Shown: one piece after another, positions 1 to 9,213 of the stretch
Layout of the letters: each line of letters starts with the position of its first letter
Numbering within the stretch: position 1 is the first letter of the stretch
DNA from: Bradyrhizobiaceae bacterium
GTDB lineage: Bacteria; Pseudomonadota; Alphaproteobacteria; Rhizobiales; Hyphomicrobiaceae
Direction: 5' to 3'
DNA: 26,749 nt
Assembly (NCBI GenBank): GCA_947475855.1
Contig: CANJPN010000010.1
Span: 1-26,749 of the forward strand
Program-made: the position numbers and the translations under genes
Notes under the pieces: model-generated
The model's database searches: none
Told to the model about the DNA's origin: nothing
Seen by the model: only the letters and a program-made list of their open reading frames with translations

Positions 1-99
1 TCGAAATATCTGCCGAGCTACCTCGGCTGGCGCCGCATGATCGAGCGCGACGGACACGAGCTCACGCCGCGATCCTGTCTGGCTGGCGCCTTGGCTTAG
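1..99 (+). CDS. C-terminal fragment of a probable transposase
   Basis: Frame 1 is open from the first base to a TAG at 97-99 and gives 32 residues, beginning SKYLPSYLGWRRMIERDG. A YLGWRR-type tail followed by a short basic, hydrophobic end resembles the C-termini of insertion-sequence transposases as I remember them. I cannot name the IS family from so short a piece. The start and catalytic part lie outside the window, so it is unclear whether the gene is intact. No terminal inverted repeat was recognised between 99 and 153. It could also be the tail of an unrelated protein. Confidence 0.4.
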   Translation, partial: SKYLPSYLGWRRMIERDGHELTPRSCLAGALA

Positions 100-152
100 A
101 GGATAGCGCTACATTGGAACGGAACAGAGCCATTTTCGAGGGAGCTTGGAAG

Positions 153-3100
153 ATGTCGAGCAGCAACACACCCAGCACTCGCGCGGCCGCCGCCGCCGCT
201 TCCGCGGCCAAGACAGACATCCGCCCAGGTTCCAGCACGGTCTTCGAAAGCGCTGGCGTCGGCATCTCGGGCATCGGTGAAGCGGAAAACGACTTCTTCG
301 ATGAAGAGTTCGAGAATCCCGCGAATGCCAAACGCGCCATCAGTGTGCGTTGGGCGGCCGACAACGATTCACCGTGCTACAGCCACCTCCTCGGGGAAGG
401 GCAGACGAGCGTCACCGTCGCGAAGGAATTCGAACTAAGCCGTCGCGAGCTCGATCTCATCATCGAAGCGAATGGATACCGCCCCCAAGGGCATGGCGAC
501 GTGATCGCATTCGGCGTTCGGGGCGCGAAGATTCGCGGCGCCGACAAAATCGAGGACGCCGACAAGATCCCGCTCGAGGACGCGCGGCCCAATCACGTCG
601 CCTATCGCTGCATCATCGGGTACTACAATAAGAAAACCGGCAAAGTGACCGCCTACACCGGTTCGACCGTGCCGTGGCACGAGTACATGTCGAAGGGCAT
701 GAAGCACAACCTGCTGCCGACCGGCTGCTACATCTACAAGCTGGGAACGCATCGTCCGGCCAACCAGGCACGATGGGTGACGCCTGCGCTCAGGCTCTCG
801 GACGCCAAAGGGTCTGATAGCGGCCTGGTGACAGTTCTGCGCAACGGTGACGATACGACCTTCAATTTCGAAGACGATTGGGACCAGTGTGCGCCCAGCG
901 ACAACATCCATTCCGCATACAGCAGCAACGGCTTCTCATCGCTCGGCTGCCAGACGATCAAAGGCGGCATGCACGACGGATTGTGGGCGGATTTCCAGAA
1001 GCACCTCAAGACTCTGCCGGCCGGCGTCCGGGTGGACTACGTGCTGACCACGGGCGCGGAAGTCTCGATCGCTGCATCGCTCATCGCCCGCAGCGCCGAC
1101 AAGGCCGCGACCACCAAGGCTCTGGGCCGGCTCAGGTTCGGGTCGGAAGGCGAGCGCGTCAACCGGCTGCAGGCCAAGCTCGGGCTGCCTCAGCTCGGCT
1201 ATTTCGGTGCATCCACCAAGTCGGCGGTGATCGCCTATCAGGAGAGCAACGAGATCAACGCGGATGGCATCGTGACGCCCATGCTCGATGCCCGGGCGGG
1301 TTGGGGCGTCTTCGCGGAGGCGACACCAGCCGTCGCGGTCCAACCCGCACCGGCAGCGACACCTGCGCCTGCGGCGACACCAGCTCCAACTCCGGCAGCG
1401 GCACCGGCACCGGCTCCAGTTGCGGCAGTTGCGCCGACACCAGCTCCGGGGCCCGCTGCTGTTGCGGCGGCCGCACCTGCGCCCATCGTCGCGAGCGTTC
1501 CTGCCGCTGCGCCGACACCTGTTGCGACACCTGCGCCCCAAAGTGCGCCAAAGCCTGCAGAACCTCCGGCAGCGGTGGCCGCGCCTACGCCTGTACCGGT
1601 AGCACCAGTATCGGCACCTCCGGCGGCGGCAACGCCTACTCCCACGCCGGCAAGTGCAGGTGTCGCGACCACCGGAATCAGGCCCCCCATCGGCGCCGCC
1701 ACCATGGCCGCCATCGCTGCGCTGGCAGAGAAGGCGAAGGCCGAGGCAGCGCCTTCGACACCGGCACCGACAGCCATGCCGGTCGTGCCGGCGGGACAGC
1801 CGGCGACTCCCGTCGCGCCCGCCGCTGTTGCTGCTCCGTCTGCGCCGCCGCCAGCCGCCCCACCTTCGGCACCGATAGCAGCTCCGGTGGCAGCCGCACC
1901 TGCAACTGCGCCACCAACCATCAACGTGCAGCAACCGACGCCGAAACCCGAACCGGCCAAGCCGGAAGCCGAGAAACCGGTCGTTGCAAAGCCGGTCGAG
2001 ACGCCGGTCAAGCCGCCTGTTACTCAAACGGCGACGGGCCCGAAACCCGCCGTGGAAATGACCGCGGATACGTTGAAGGCCTTCGCGCCCAAGGCACGGC
2101 CGGACTATCTCAAGGTGCTCGGCGAGCAGGGCGACGACGTGCTGACCAAGTTCGGCATCAACCGGAACTCGCATCGCTTCTGCCACTTCATGGCGCAAGT
2201 CGGCCACGAATGCGGCGGCTTCACGATCGTGGAGGAAAGCGGCGCTTATTCCGCCAAGGGTATCATCAACATATTCGGTGCTGGCCGCCACTCCGCCTCG
2301 GTCACTGAAGCGGAAGCACAGCGGATTGCAGCGCTGCCGGTCGCCGAACGCGGCAAGGTGTTGTTCGAGCGCGTCTACGGGCCGGAAAAGAGCCCGCGCA
2401 AGGCGCGAGATCTCGGCAACACCAAGCCCGGCGACGGCTATCTCTATCGCGGCCGCGGCTTCCTGCAGATCACCGGACGATCAGCCTATCGCGAGATGGG
2501 CAAGAGCATCGGCATCGACCTGGAGGCAGAACCAGACCGTGCAGGCGACCCGATCGGCGCGCTGATGACTGCGGCTGCCTTCTGGGACAGCCGCAAGCTC
2601 AACACCTACGCTGACCAGAACAACATCGAGATCATCACCAAGCGCATCAACGGCGGCCACAACGGCCTTGACGATCGCAAGGCGAAATACCGGCAGGCGC
2701 TGAAAATCTGGGGCGACGACGGGGAAGCGTCGCGAGATGCTCCTTCACGCAGTCCCGTACCGGGGGCCAAGCGCACGCTCGAATACGGCGACCTCGGGCC
2801 GGATGTGCTGGAAGCAAAGCGCATGCTGATGGTGCTTGGCTACGATGGCTTCATCATGGACGAGGATTTCTCCAAGGCCATGCATCTGGCAGTCGCCAGC
2901 TACAAACTCGATCGGGGATCGTCGGGCGACGGCATCATCACCGCCGAGACGTGGCAGTCACTCGAACGCGATGCGACGGCTGCAGGTTATGTGCCGCCAT
3001 CGGTCACGCGAGGAGGGCCGGCAGCGGCACCCACGCCAGAGCCGATGCCCCATTCGCCGGCGCCAGTCGATCAATCAGCCTTCAATTGGGGTCGTGGGCG

Positions 3101-3371
3101 TGCTGTTTGGATGTGGGCGTTCGCGTTCCTCATCGCTGCCTCGCTATATGCCGGTATGCGGCTCATCGACAATCCAAACCTGTTCAAATCGCAATCGCCC
3201 GCGGATTGGCTGACCGTCGGATTCATCGGGCTCGTCGGCATCGGCTCCATCATCCTGATGGCGCTCGGCCACCGGATCGCGCGATCGAGCAAACGGCGGG
3301 CAATTTCAAGAGTGAGGCGCAGCCGGCCCGCGGGAGACGAAGGCTTGAGGCGGGGGCCTGACGCCGAGTGA
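153..3371 (+). CDS. Multidomain GH19 peptidoglycan/chitin hydrolase with two peptidoglycan-binding repeats and C-terminal membrane spans
   Basis: 1072 residues. The ATG at 153 is chosen over the upstream TTG at 114 because a GAGGGAG ribosome-binding site precedes it. No signal peptide is visible. Regions in order: about 148-280, a domain with H253 and C266 in an SSLGCQ context, reminiscent of the His...S-x-G-C active site of L,D-transpeptidase (YkuD) folds; 327-384, a peptidoglycan-binding-1-like repeat; about 389-630, a Pro/Ala-rich linker; about 635-855, a GH19 lysozyme/chitinase-like domain with QVGHECGG (E686 the likely catalytic acid), ESGAYSAKG, YRGRGFLQITGRSAY and RINGGHNGLDDR; 876-940, a second peptidoglycan-binding repeat; 983-1005 and 1019-1043, two hydrophobic spans; then a basic tail. 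GH19 enzymes hydrolyse chitin or peptidoglycan glycans, and here the binding repeats favour peptidoglycan. It may be a cell-wall remodelling enzyme or derive from a phage endolysin. The GH19 assignment is firm; the YkuD-like one is tentative. Confidence 0.85.
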   Translation: MSSSNTPSTRAAAAAASAAKTDIRPGSSTVFESAGVGISGIGEAENDFFDEEFENPANAKRAISVRWAADNDSPCYSHLLGEGQTSVTVAKEFELSRRELDLIIEANGYRPQGHGDVIAFGVRGAKIRGADKIEDADKIPLEDARPNHVAYRCIIGYYNKKTGKVTAYTGSTVPWHEYMSKGMKHNLLPTGCYIYKLGTHRPANQARWVTPALRLSDAKGSDSGLVTVLRNGDDTTFNFEDDWDQCAPSDNIHSAYSSNGFSSLGCQTIKGGMHDGLWADFQKHLKTLPAGVRVDYVLTTGAEVSIAASLIARSADKAATTKALGRLRFGSEGERVNRLQAKLGLPQLGYFGASTKSAVIAYQESNEINADGIVTPMLDARAGWGVFAEATPAVAVQPAPAATPAPAATPAPTPAAAPAPAPVAAVAPTPAPGPAAVAAAAPAPIVASVPAAAPTPVATPAPQSAPKPAEPPAAVAAPTPVPVAPVSAPPAAATPTPTPASAGVATTGIRPPIGAATMAAIAALAEKAKAEAAPSTPAPTAMPVVPAGQPATPVAPAAVAAPSAPPPAAPPSAPIAAPVAAAPATAPPTINVQQPTPKPEPAKPEAEKPVVAKPVETPVKPPVTQTATGPKPAVEMTADTLKAFAPKARPDYLKVLGEQGDDVLTKFGINRNSHRFCHFMAQVGHECGGFTIVEESGAYSAKGIINIFGAGRHSASVTEAEAQRIAALPVAERGKVLFERVYGPEKSPRKARDLGNTKPGDGYLYRGRGFLQITGRSAYREMGKSIGIDLEAEPDRAGDPIGALMTAAAFWDSRKLNTYADQNNIEIITKRINGGHNGLDDRKAKYRQALKIWGDDGEASRDAPSRSPVPGAKRTLEYGDLGPDVLEAKRMLMVLGYDGFIMDEDFSKAMHLAVASYKLDRGSSGDGIITAETWQSLERDATAAGYVPPSVTRGGPAAAPTPEPMPHSPAPVDQSAFNWGRGRAVWMWAFAFLIAASLYAGMRLIDNPNLFKSQSPADWLTVGFIGLVGIGSIILMALGHRIARSSKRRAISRVRRSRPAGDEGLRRGPDAE

Positions 3372-3409
3372 CGACGGGTAGTGGCTGACGATCCGTCGAC
3401 GCGGCTGGA

Positions 3410-5323
3410 TCAGTGCTGCTGGACGTAATGTTCCGGGCCGACCAACACCATTTCCTTGATCTCGGGCACGTAGCCAACCGGCTTTACGGGGCTCGGGATC
3501 TCGTCGGTCACCAACTGACGTTGCCGGCGCTGGCGCGGGTCGGCTACCGGCACCGACTCCAAAAGGCGTTTCGTATAGGGATGCTGCGGGCTTCCGATCA
3601 CGGATTCACGCGGCCCGATCTCGACGATCTGGCCGAGATACATGACGGCGACGCGATGACTGACGCGCTCGACGACAGCCATGTCGTGCGAGATGAACAG
3701 GTACGAGATGCCGAACTCGCGCTGCAGCTCCATGAGCAGGTTCACCACCTGTGCGCGGATCGAAACGTCGAGCGCTGAGACCGCCTCGTCAGCGATGATG
3801 ATCGACGGGTTGAGCGCCAACGCGCGCGCGATGCAGATGCGTTGGCGCTGACCGCCAGAGAATTCGTGCGGGTATCGATCGAGGTGCATACGAGCCAACC
3901 CCACGCGCTCCAGAAGGGCCTCGGCTCGCGCGCGGCGCACCTCCTTTTGTGCTCGATCGTGGATCAGCATCGGCTCGCCGATGATCTCGGCGACCGTCAT
4001 GCGCGGATTGAGCGAGGCGTACGGGTCCTGGAAAATCATCTGAATGTGACGCCGGGCGGCCTGCATCTGACTGTGGCTGTCGCCCGTGATGTTACGGCCA
4101 TGCACGATGACGTCGCCGGCGACGGGATCCACGAGCCGCATCACTGTGCGTCCCAACGTTGACTTGCCGCAACCGGATTCACCGACAAGCGCCAGCGTCT
4201 CCTCCGGGAACAGTTTGACCGATACGTTCTCGACGGCGTGCACGTTGCCGACGATGCTCTGGAACAGGCCTTTGCGGATTGGAAAGCGTGTCGTCAGGCC
4301 CACCGTCTCGAGCACGGCCTGGCCGGGACGCAATCCTGCATGGCCGCGCACGCCTTCCCCTTGAGCCCGCGCCACGCTTGAACGCGCGGTCGTCCGGCCC
4401 TCGATGTCGAGCGCAGGGAATGGCTCTGGCGCGGGTTTTCCCTTCATGCTGCCGAGCTTCGGCACTGCAGCAAGCAGCATCTTGGTATAGGGATGCTGCG
4501 GGCGCTCGAAGATATCTGCGACCGGCGCGTCCTCGACTTTGCGACCCTGCCAAAGCACCACGACGCGATCGGCAATTTCAGCTACGACGCCCATGTCGTG
4601 CGTGATGAACATCACGGACATGCCGATCTCCTGCTGGAGATGACGGATCAGGCTCAGGATCTGCGCCTGTATCGTCACGTCGAGCGCCGTCGTCGGCTCG
4701 TCCGCGATCAGCAGGCGCGGACGGCAAGCCAGCGCCATCGCGATCATCGCACGCTGGCGCATGCCGCCTGAAAGCTCGTGAGGGTATTGCATCAGGCGCC
4801 TTTCGGCGTCCGGGATGCGAACGAGTTGCAGGGCGTCGAGGGCCTGCGCCAAAGCTTCCTTCTTCGATTTTCCCTGATGCAAGATGATCGCTTCGGCGAT
4901 CTGATCACCGATCTTCAGAACCGGGTTGAGAGACGTCAGCGGCTCCTGAAAGATCATCGAGATCTCGTTGCCGCGCACTCGGCGCAAGTCACCGAGTTCC
5001 ATTTTCGCGAGGTCCATCGGTGCAGATGCTCCAGGCGCATAGAGCATGGAGCCGGAGCGTACTTCGCCCCCCTGGTAGTCGGTGAGGCGCAGGATCGATT
5101 TCGCCGTCACCGATTTTCCAGAACCGGATTCGCCGACGATGGCGACGGTCTCACCCGGATTGATGACGAAAGAAACGTCATCGATGGCCACGACATCGCC
5201 GTCGATCGTGGGAAACACCGTACGCAAATTGCGTATGTCGAGTACTGGCCCGGCAGCCGCCGCAGTCGTGGTGGCCGGCTCAGCCATAGCGATGGTCGCC
5301 AACTTCGTCATCGTGCCATCCAT
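3410..5323 (-). CDS. Dipeptide/oligopeptide-type ABC transporter, fused double ATP-binding protein
   Basis: This protein carries two complete ABC ATPase domains, as in GsiA and in fused DppD-DppF proteins, and would energise import from the cytoplasmic face. The first half shows Walker A GESGSGKSVTAKS, signature LSGGMRQR and Walker B LLIADEPTTALD. The second shows GESGCGKSTLGRT, FSGGQRQR and IIIADEAVSALD. Each half ends in the RPQHPYTK/SPQHPYTK element of the oligopeptide-transporter C-terminal region. The start is uncertain. The ATG at 5323 has GAGGAG about 14 bases upstream; in-frame ATGs at 5311 and 5287 are alternatives, and an upstream extension to 5407 lacks family-like sequence. It is divergent from the binding protein at 5672 and the two permeases, which it very probably serves. 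The substrate is unknown. Confidence 0.92.
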   Translation of the reverse strand: MDGTMTKLATIAMAEPATTTAAAAGPVLDIRNLRTVFPTIDGDVVAIDDVSFVINPGETVAIVGESGSGKSVTAKSILRLTDYQGGEVRSGSMLYAPGASAPMDLAKMELGDLRRVRGNEISMIFQEPLTSLNPVLKIGDQIAEAIILHQGKSKKEALAQALDALQLVRIPDAERRLMQYPHELSGGMRQRAMIAMALACRPRLLIADEPTTALDVTIQAQILSLIRHLQQEIGMSVMFITHDMGVVAEIADRVVVLWQGRKVEDAPVADIFERPQHPYTKMLLAAVPKLGSMKGKPAPEPFPALDIEGRTTARSSVARAQGEGVRGHAGLRPGQAVLETVGLTTRFPIRKGLFQSIVGNVHAVENVSVKLFPEETLALVGESGCGKSTLGRTVMRLVDPVAGDVIVHGRNITGDSHSQMQAARRHIQMIFQDPYASLNPRMTVAEIIGEPMLIHDRAQKEVRRARAEALLERVGLARMHLDRYPHEFSGGQRQRICIARALALNPSIIIADEAVSALDVSIRAQVVNLLMELQREFGISYLFISHDMAVVERVSHRVAVMYLGQIVEIGPRESVIGSPQHPYTKRLLESVPVADPRQRRQRQLVTDEIPSPVKPVGYVPEIKEMVLVGPEHYVQQH

Positions 5324-5671
5324 ACCGCTTACACAAGCTCCTCGTGCAGACGCCAGCAGAACATGGCTGCACACGTCGTGCCAAGGGGGGCGCAACGGCA
5401 TAGGCAAGGAGCCCTACACCTATGGAACTGGCTTCAGCGCAGGGAATTGTCGGGACCGTACCGCGCTTGCTGCCTGCTCGAAGCCCGCGCTGCAAACCTC
5501 TGGTGACTTCAAACATGGCAGTTTCGCGTCGTCCTGCTCAAAAAATGCACTTGCGTCCGCCGCGTTCTTCTTAGCAAACTACGTTCGCGTTTGGCAGTGA
5601 ACCATCATTTCATTCGCGACCAGCACTGCTTTCGTGCGATTGTATCTCAGTTGCAGCCAAGGAGCTGAACG
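5324..5671. other. Divergent intergenic region, ABC ATPase / binding protein
   Basis: 348 bases separate the divergent ATPase gene and the binding-protein gene, so promoters for both are expected here. I see no convincing sigma-70 pair, operator or hairpin. The only firm site is the AAGGAG ribosome-binding site at its right end, about nine bases before 5672. Open frames crossing it lack recognisable protein features. Confidence 0.5.
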
Positions 5672-7222
5672 ATGTCGGCGAGGACGCTCACGCCACTTGC
5701 TACAGCAGTCATCGGCGCGCTCGCGGCCGGCGGACTTACGCTCGCAACTTCCGCAAGCGCCCAGGCGCAGCAGCGCACGCGCGTTACGGCCGCGGTTACA
5801 GAAACCATCGCCTCGGTGAACCCATACGCCGACAGCGTGTCGCTGATGTATGCGATCTACAGTCAGACCTACGGCAGCCTCGTCGACTGGAGCTTCGAGA
5901 AGGGTGGATATATCTCGCGGTTCGCCGATAGCTGGTCGAACCCCGACAAGACGACGTGGGTGTTCAAACTGAAGCCCGGCTTGAAGCGCAACAACGGCGA
6001 GCCAGTCGTTGCAGCCGATTTCGTGCACTCGATCAACCGGGCGATGAACGACCCCCAGACAAAGCAGAAGCACAACGTACGCTGGATCGTCGCGATGGAG
6101 ACGCCCGACGAGCGCACGTTGATAATCAAAACATCGGAGCCAGTGGCGCCGATGCTCGAGAACCTTTCGCGTGTGATCGTTACGTCGAAGGCGCAATTCG
6201 ACAAACTCGGCGCGGCTGCCGACAAGGACGCGCCAGTCGGTGCCGGGCCCTACGCGATCAAACAGATCGCGGTCGACAATTTCCTTGCGATGACCAAGGT
6301 GCCCGACCATCCGGATGTGAAGCCGGAAAACCCGGACGAAATCATCTTCCGCATCATGAAGGAACCGGAGAGCCGGGTTACGGCGCTGCTCAATGGCGAG
6401 ATCCAGATCGCGCAGTTCATTCCGCCTCAGCTCGTGCCGCGCGTGCAGGGGTCATCGGTCGCCTCGATCGTATGGGAGGACGCAGTCGAGCTGATGTTCC
6501 TGGCGATGAGCCCGGAACACAAGCCTTGGGACAAGAAGGAAGTACGGCAGGCGGTAGCCTACGCCATTGACCGTGACGCGCTGATCAAGGTCCTGCTCGC
6601 TGGACAAGGCACGCGGCTCGACGGGCCGATTGGTCCGGGGCAGTTCGCTTACGACAAAGATCTGCAGCCCCGTTACACCTACAATCCCGCCAAGGCTCGG
6701 GAGTTGCTGAAGCAGGCTGGCTATCCCAACGGCGTCGAGATCGATTTCTACGCAACCGTAGGCCGCTATATCGCCGACAAGCAGATCTGTGAGGCGATCG
6801 TGCCGATGCTCGAGGCGGTCGGGTTCAAAGTGAACCTGAAGACGCCGGAGTGGGGCACGATGTGGGCCAACGTGCAGAAGGGCGGCACGCCATTCTATTA
6901 CATGGGCCGCGGGTCGGTGATCGACCCATCCGCAGCCCTTTCGCAGTATTTCGAGACCGGCCAGTCCCCCCGTATCAAGTTCTCCAACAAGGAAGTCGAT
7001 GCAGCCTTGCGCGCGGAACGCGAGGAATTCGATGAAGGGAAGCGGATCGCGCTGATGCGAAGAGCGATGTCCGTCATCACCGAAGAAGCGCCGGCGCACT
7101 TCATGTGGCGGCACAAGATGGCGACGGGCGTCGCCAACAACGTCGTGTTCAAGCCGCAGCCGACGATGGATATCAACGGCATCGATATCATGATGAAGCC
7201 ACGCGCACGGGCCACGAAGTAG
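5672..7222 (+). CDS. ABC transporter substrate-binding protein, SBP family 5 (dipeptide/oligopeptide type)
   Basis: 516 residues, the usual size for the family-5 solute-binding proteins (DppA/OppA/NikA-like). An N-terminal signal peptide with a hydrophobic stretch ends near ATSASAQAQQ, so the mature protein should be periplasmic. Typical elements are SVNPYADSVSLMYAIYSQTYG near the start, TWVFKLKPGLKRNNGEPVVA, DFVHSINRAM, and VRQAVAYAIDRDALIKVLLAG in the second half. An AAGGAG ribosome-binding site sits about nine bases before the ATG. The two permease genes follow after 44 bases, and the ATPase lies divergently upstream, so this is a complete importer. The family binds peptides, nickel chelates, opines, sugars and other small molecules, so the ligand cannot be stated. 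The linked amidohydrolases suggest an amide or amino-acid-like compound. Confidence 0.93.
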   Translation: MSARTLTPLATAVIGALAAGGLTLATSASAQAQQRTRVTAAVTETIASVNPYADSVSLMYAIYSQTYGSLVDWSFEKGGYISRFADSWSNPDKTTWVFKLKPGLKRNNGEPVVAADFVHSINRAMNDPQTKQKHNVRWIVAMETPDERTLIIKTSEPVAPMLENLSRVIVTSKAQFDKLGAAADKDAPVGAGPYAIKQIAVDNFLAMTKVPDHPDVKPENPDEIIFRIMKEPESRVTALLNGEIQIAQFIPPQLVPRVQGSSVASIVWEDAVELMFLAMSPEHKPWDKKEVRQAVAYAIDRDALIKVLLAGQGTRLDGPIGPGQFAYDKDLQPRYTYNPAKARELLKQAGYPNGVEIDFYATVGRYIADKQICEAIVPMLEAVGFKVNLKTPEWGTMWANVQKGGTPFYYMGRGSVIDPSAALSQYFETGQSPRIKFSNKEVDAALRAEREEFDEGKRIALMRRAMSVITEEAPAHFMWRHKMATGVANNVVFKPQPTMDINGIDIMMKPRARATK

Positions 7223-7266
7223 CTCGTCGCATTCTGGATCTCGGGCAGCAGGCTGGACCGGCGTTT

Positions 7267-8274
7267 ATGCTGAGCTACTTCATACGTCGGGTCGTAGGAA
7301 CGGTGCCGGTCATCTTCATGATCTCGCTGTTCGTCTTCCTGCTGTTGCATGCAGCCCCCGGCGATCCGGCCGATCTTCTCATTCCCGACCAGGCCAGTGC
7401 AGAAGATATCGCGGATGCGCGGCGCAGGTGGGGGCTCGATCAGCCGGTGCTCGTGCAGTATTGGCGCTTTCTCGTCTCTGCCGTGTCGCTCGATTTCGGG
7501 CGCTCGTTCAAGTACGACGAGCCCGTGCTCGCACTCATCATGCAGCGATTTCCTGCAACGCTCGAGCTGGCGTTGATCGCGACCGTGCTCGCGATCATGA
7601 TCGGCATTCCGCTCGGGATCTTCGCTTCGTCGCGGCCCAACTCCTGGTTCGACAACGCGTCTTCGCTGGGGGGCTTCTTCGGCGTGAGCATGCCGAACTT
7701 CTGGATGGCGATCATGCTCATTTTGATCGTATCTGGATATTTCAACTTGCTGCCGTCTGGAGGGCGAGCGACTTTTGGTGTGGCAGAAGATCCGATTACG
7801 GGGTTCCTCATACTGGACTCCATCATTCAGCAGGACTGGGTTGGACTTGCCGATGGTGCGAAGTTCCTCGTGCTGCCCGCGATCGTGCTCAGCGTGAATA
7901 TGACCGGCCTGCTGATGCGGATGACGCGCTCGTCGATGCTCGAGGTGCTGTCGGAGGATTACATCATGACGGCGCGGGCGAAGGGGCTCAGCGAGCGCGT
8001 CGTGGTGTGGCGGCATGCACTCAAGAATGCTCGGATCATGGTGATCACTGTGGTAGGGCTCGAGTTCGGGGCGCTGATCTCCGGCTCGATCATCGTCGAG
8101 TCGGTATTCTCGTGGCCTGGCATCGGCCAACTCCTGCTGCAAGGCATCACAGCGCGTGACTATCCGCTGATCACCGGCCTTGTACTCGTCTATACGACTC
8201 TCTTCATCGTTGTGAACTTGATCGTGGACTTCCTCTATGCAGCAGCTGATCCCAGAATCCGGCTTGGCGGCTAA
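7267..8274 (+). CDS. ABC transporter permease, DppB/OppB type
   Basis: 335 residues. The ATG at 7267 gives MLSYFIRRVVGTVPVIFMIS, the classic N-terminus of DppB-type permeases; the frame is open further upstream but that part has no family likeness. Hydrophobic spans and an HAAPGDPAD motif follow in the first 50 residues. The binding-protein-dependent-transport (EAA) loop that docks with the ATPase is at EDYIMTARAKGLSERVVVW. The C-terminus ends FLYAAADPRIRLGG, typical of the family. It is 44 bases downstream of the binding protein and overlaps the next permease by 38 bases, so the three are probably one transcript. Confidence 0.93.
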   Translation: MLSYFIRRVVGTVPVIFMISLFVFLLLHAAPGDPADLLIPDQASAEDIADARRRWGLDQPVLVQYWRFLVSAVSLDFGRSFKYDEPVLALIMQRFPATLELALIATVLAIMIGIPLGIFASSRPNSWFDNASSLGGFFGVSMPNFWMAIMLILIVSGYFNLLPSGGRATFGVAEDPITGFLILDSIIQQDWVGLADGAKFLVLPAIVLSVNMTGLLMRMTRSSMLEVLSEDYIMTARAKGLSERVVVWRHALKNARIMVITVVGLEFGALISGSIIVESVFSWPGIGQLLLQGITARDYPLITGLVLVYTTLFIVVNLIVDFLYAAADPRIRLGG

Positions 8275-9166
8275 GGCTGCCTCGACGCTGGTGTCACCGC
8301 CTGTCGTGCGGCGGCCAAGTCGGATCATGCGCGCTCTGCGCCCATGGCTGACGTTCAAAGCCGTGCTCGGCATTTCGCTGCTTTCACTGCTGTTGGTCTG
8401 CGCGCTGTTGGCGCAGTGGCTTGCGCCGGTTGATCCCAACAAGCAGAACCTGATGGCGGCGATGATCGCGCCGCAATACTTCTCTGGTCCGCATTTCCTC
8501 GGCACGGATCACGTGGGCCGCGACCTGCTCGCGCGACTGATCTATGGCGCCCGGATTTCGCTTTCGATCGCGGCGGCTGTCGTGGTTATCTCCGGTGCGG
8601 TCGGCATCGCGCTCGGAATCGTCTCGGGCTACTTCGGTGGCCGCGTCGATTTCATGATCCAGAAGGTCGTCGAGGTGGTATGGGCTTTCCCGCCTCTGCT
8701 GATCGCGATCGCGATCCTGGCATTCCTGGGTCAAGGTCTCGGCAATCTCATTCTGGCGCTGACATTGCAGCGATGGATTCCCTACTGTCGCGTGGTGCGG
8801 GCTGAAGCGATGACCCTGAAGGAACGCGAATTCGTCGTGGCCGCACGTTCGATCGGCGCCAGTCACCTGCGCATTCTTGGCCGGCATCTCCTGCCGAACC
8901 TGATCCAGTCGGCGCTTGTGATCGGCACGTTCGCTATGGCAGCGGCGATCATCGCGGAGGCGGCGCTCAGCTTCCTGGGACTTGGCGTGCCAGCGCAGAT
9001 CCCGACGTGGGGTTCGATGCTCGCAGACGGGCGTGCCTACGTTTCCACCTCTTGGTGGATGTCGCTTTTTCCGGGGCTCGCCATATTCGCCACCGTTTTG
9101 GCCATCAACATGCTCGGCGACGCACTGCGCGACAATCTCGATCCGAAGATGAAGCGGCGGAGATAG
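8237..9166 (+). CDS. ABC transporter permease, DppC/OppC type
   Basis: 309 residues. The second inner-membrane subunit of the importer. After a cytoplasmic N-terminal stretch, the first membrane span begins near residue 40. HFLGTDHVGRDLLARLIYGA is the DppC-family signature, and REFVVAARSIGASHLRILGR is the EAA docking loop. The end ALRDNLDPKMKRRR is typical. The ATG at 8237 lies inside the upstream permease gene (38-base overlap). A later in-frame ATG near 8329 (MRALRPWL) is a possible alternative that would remove the overlap. Confidence 0.92.
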   Translation: MQQLIPESGLAAKAASTLVSPPVVRRPSRIMRALRPWLTFKAVLGISLLSLLLVCALLAQWLAPVDPNKQNLMAAMIAPQYFSGPHFLGTDHVGRDLLARLIYGARISLSIAAAVVVISGAVGIALGIVSGYFGGRVDFMIQKVVEVVWAFPPLLIAIAILAFLGQGLGNLILALTLQRWIPYCRVVRAEAMTLKEREFVVAARSIGASHLRILGRHLLPNLIQSALVIGTFAMAAAIIAEAALSFLGLGVPAQIPTWGSMLADGRAYVSTSWWMSLFPGLAIFATVLAINMLGDALRDNLDPKMKRRR

Positions 9167-9213
9167 CGCTGCCTCTTGCAACAACAAGCCAATCGAAACA
9201 AGGAGACTAGTCC

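Noticed and set aside
1238..2291. Long open frames on both strands across the Pro/Ala linker of the GH19 protein
   Set aside because: The GC-rich repeated codons keep all frames open. The translations are Ala/Gly- or Arg/Cys-rich with no family features.
5579..6310. 243-residue minus-strand frame over the binding-protein start
   Set aside because: Antisense of a gene with a clear signal peptide and ribosome-binding site; no recognisable domain.
7105..7266. N-terminal extension of the DppB-type permease
   Set aside because: It would overlap the binding protein by more than 100 bases, and family similarity begins exactly at the ATG at 7267.
6898..8505. 535-residue minus-strand frame
   Set aside because: It lies opposite the binding-protein end and the DppB-type permease, both firm genes. 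Its composition (His, Asp, Arg-rich) is that of an antisense shadow.
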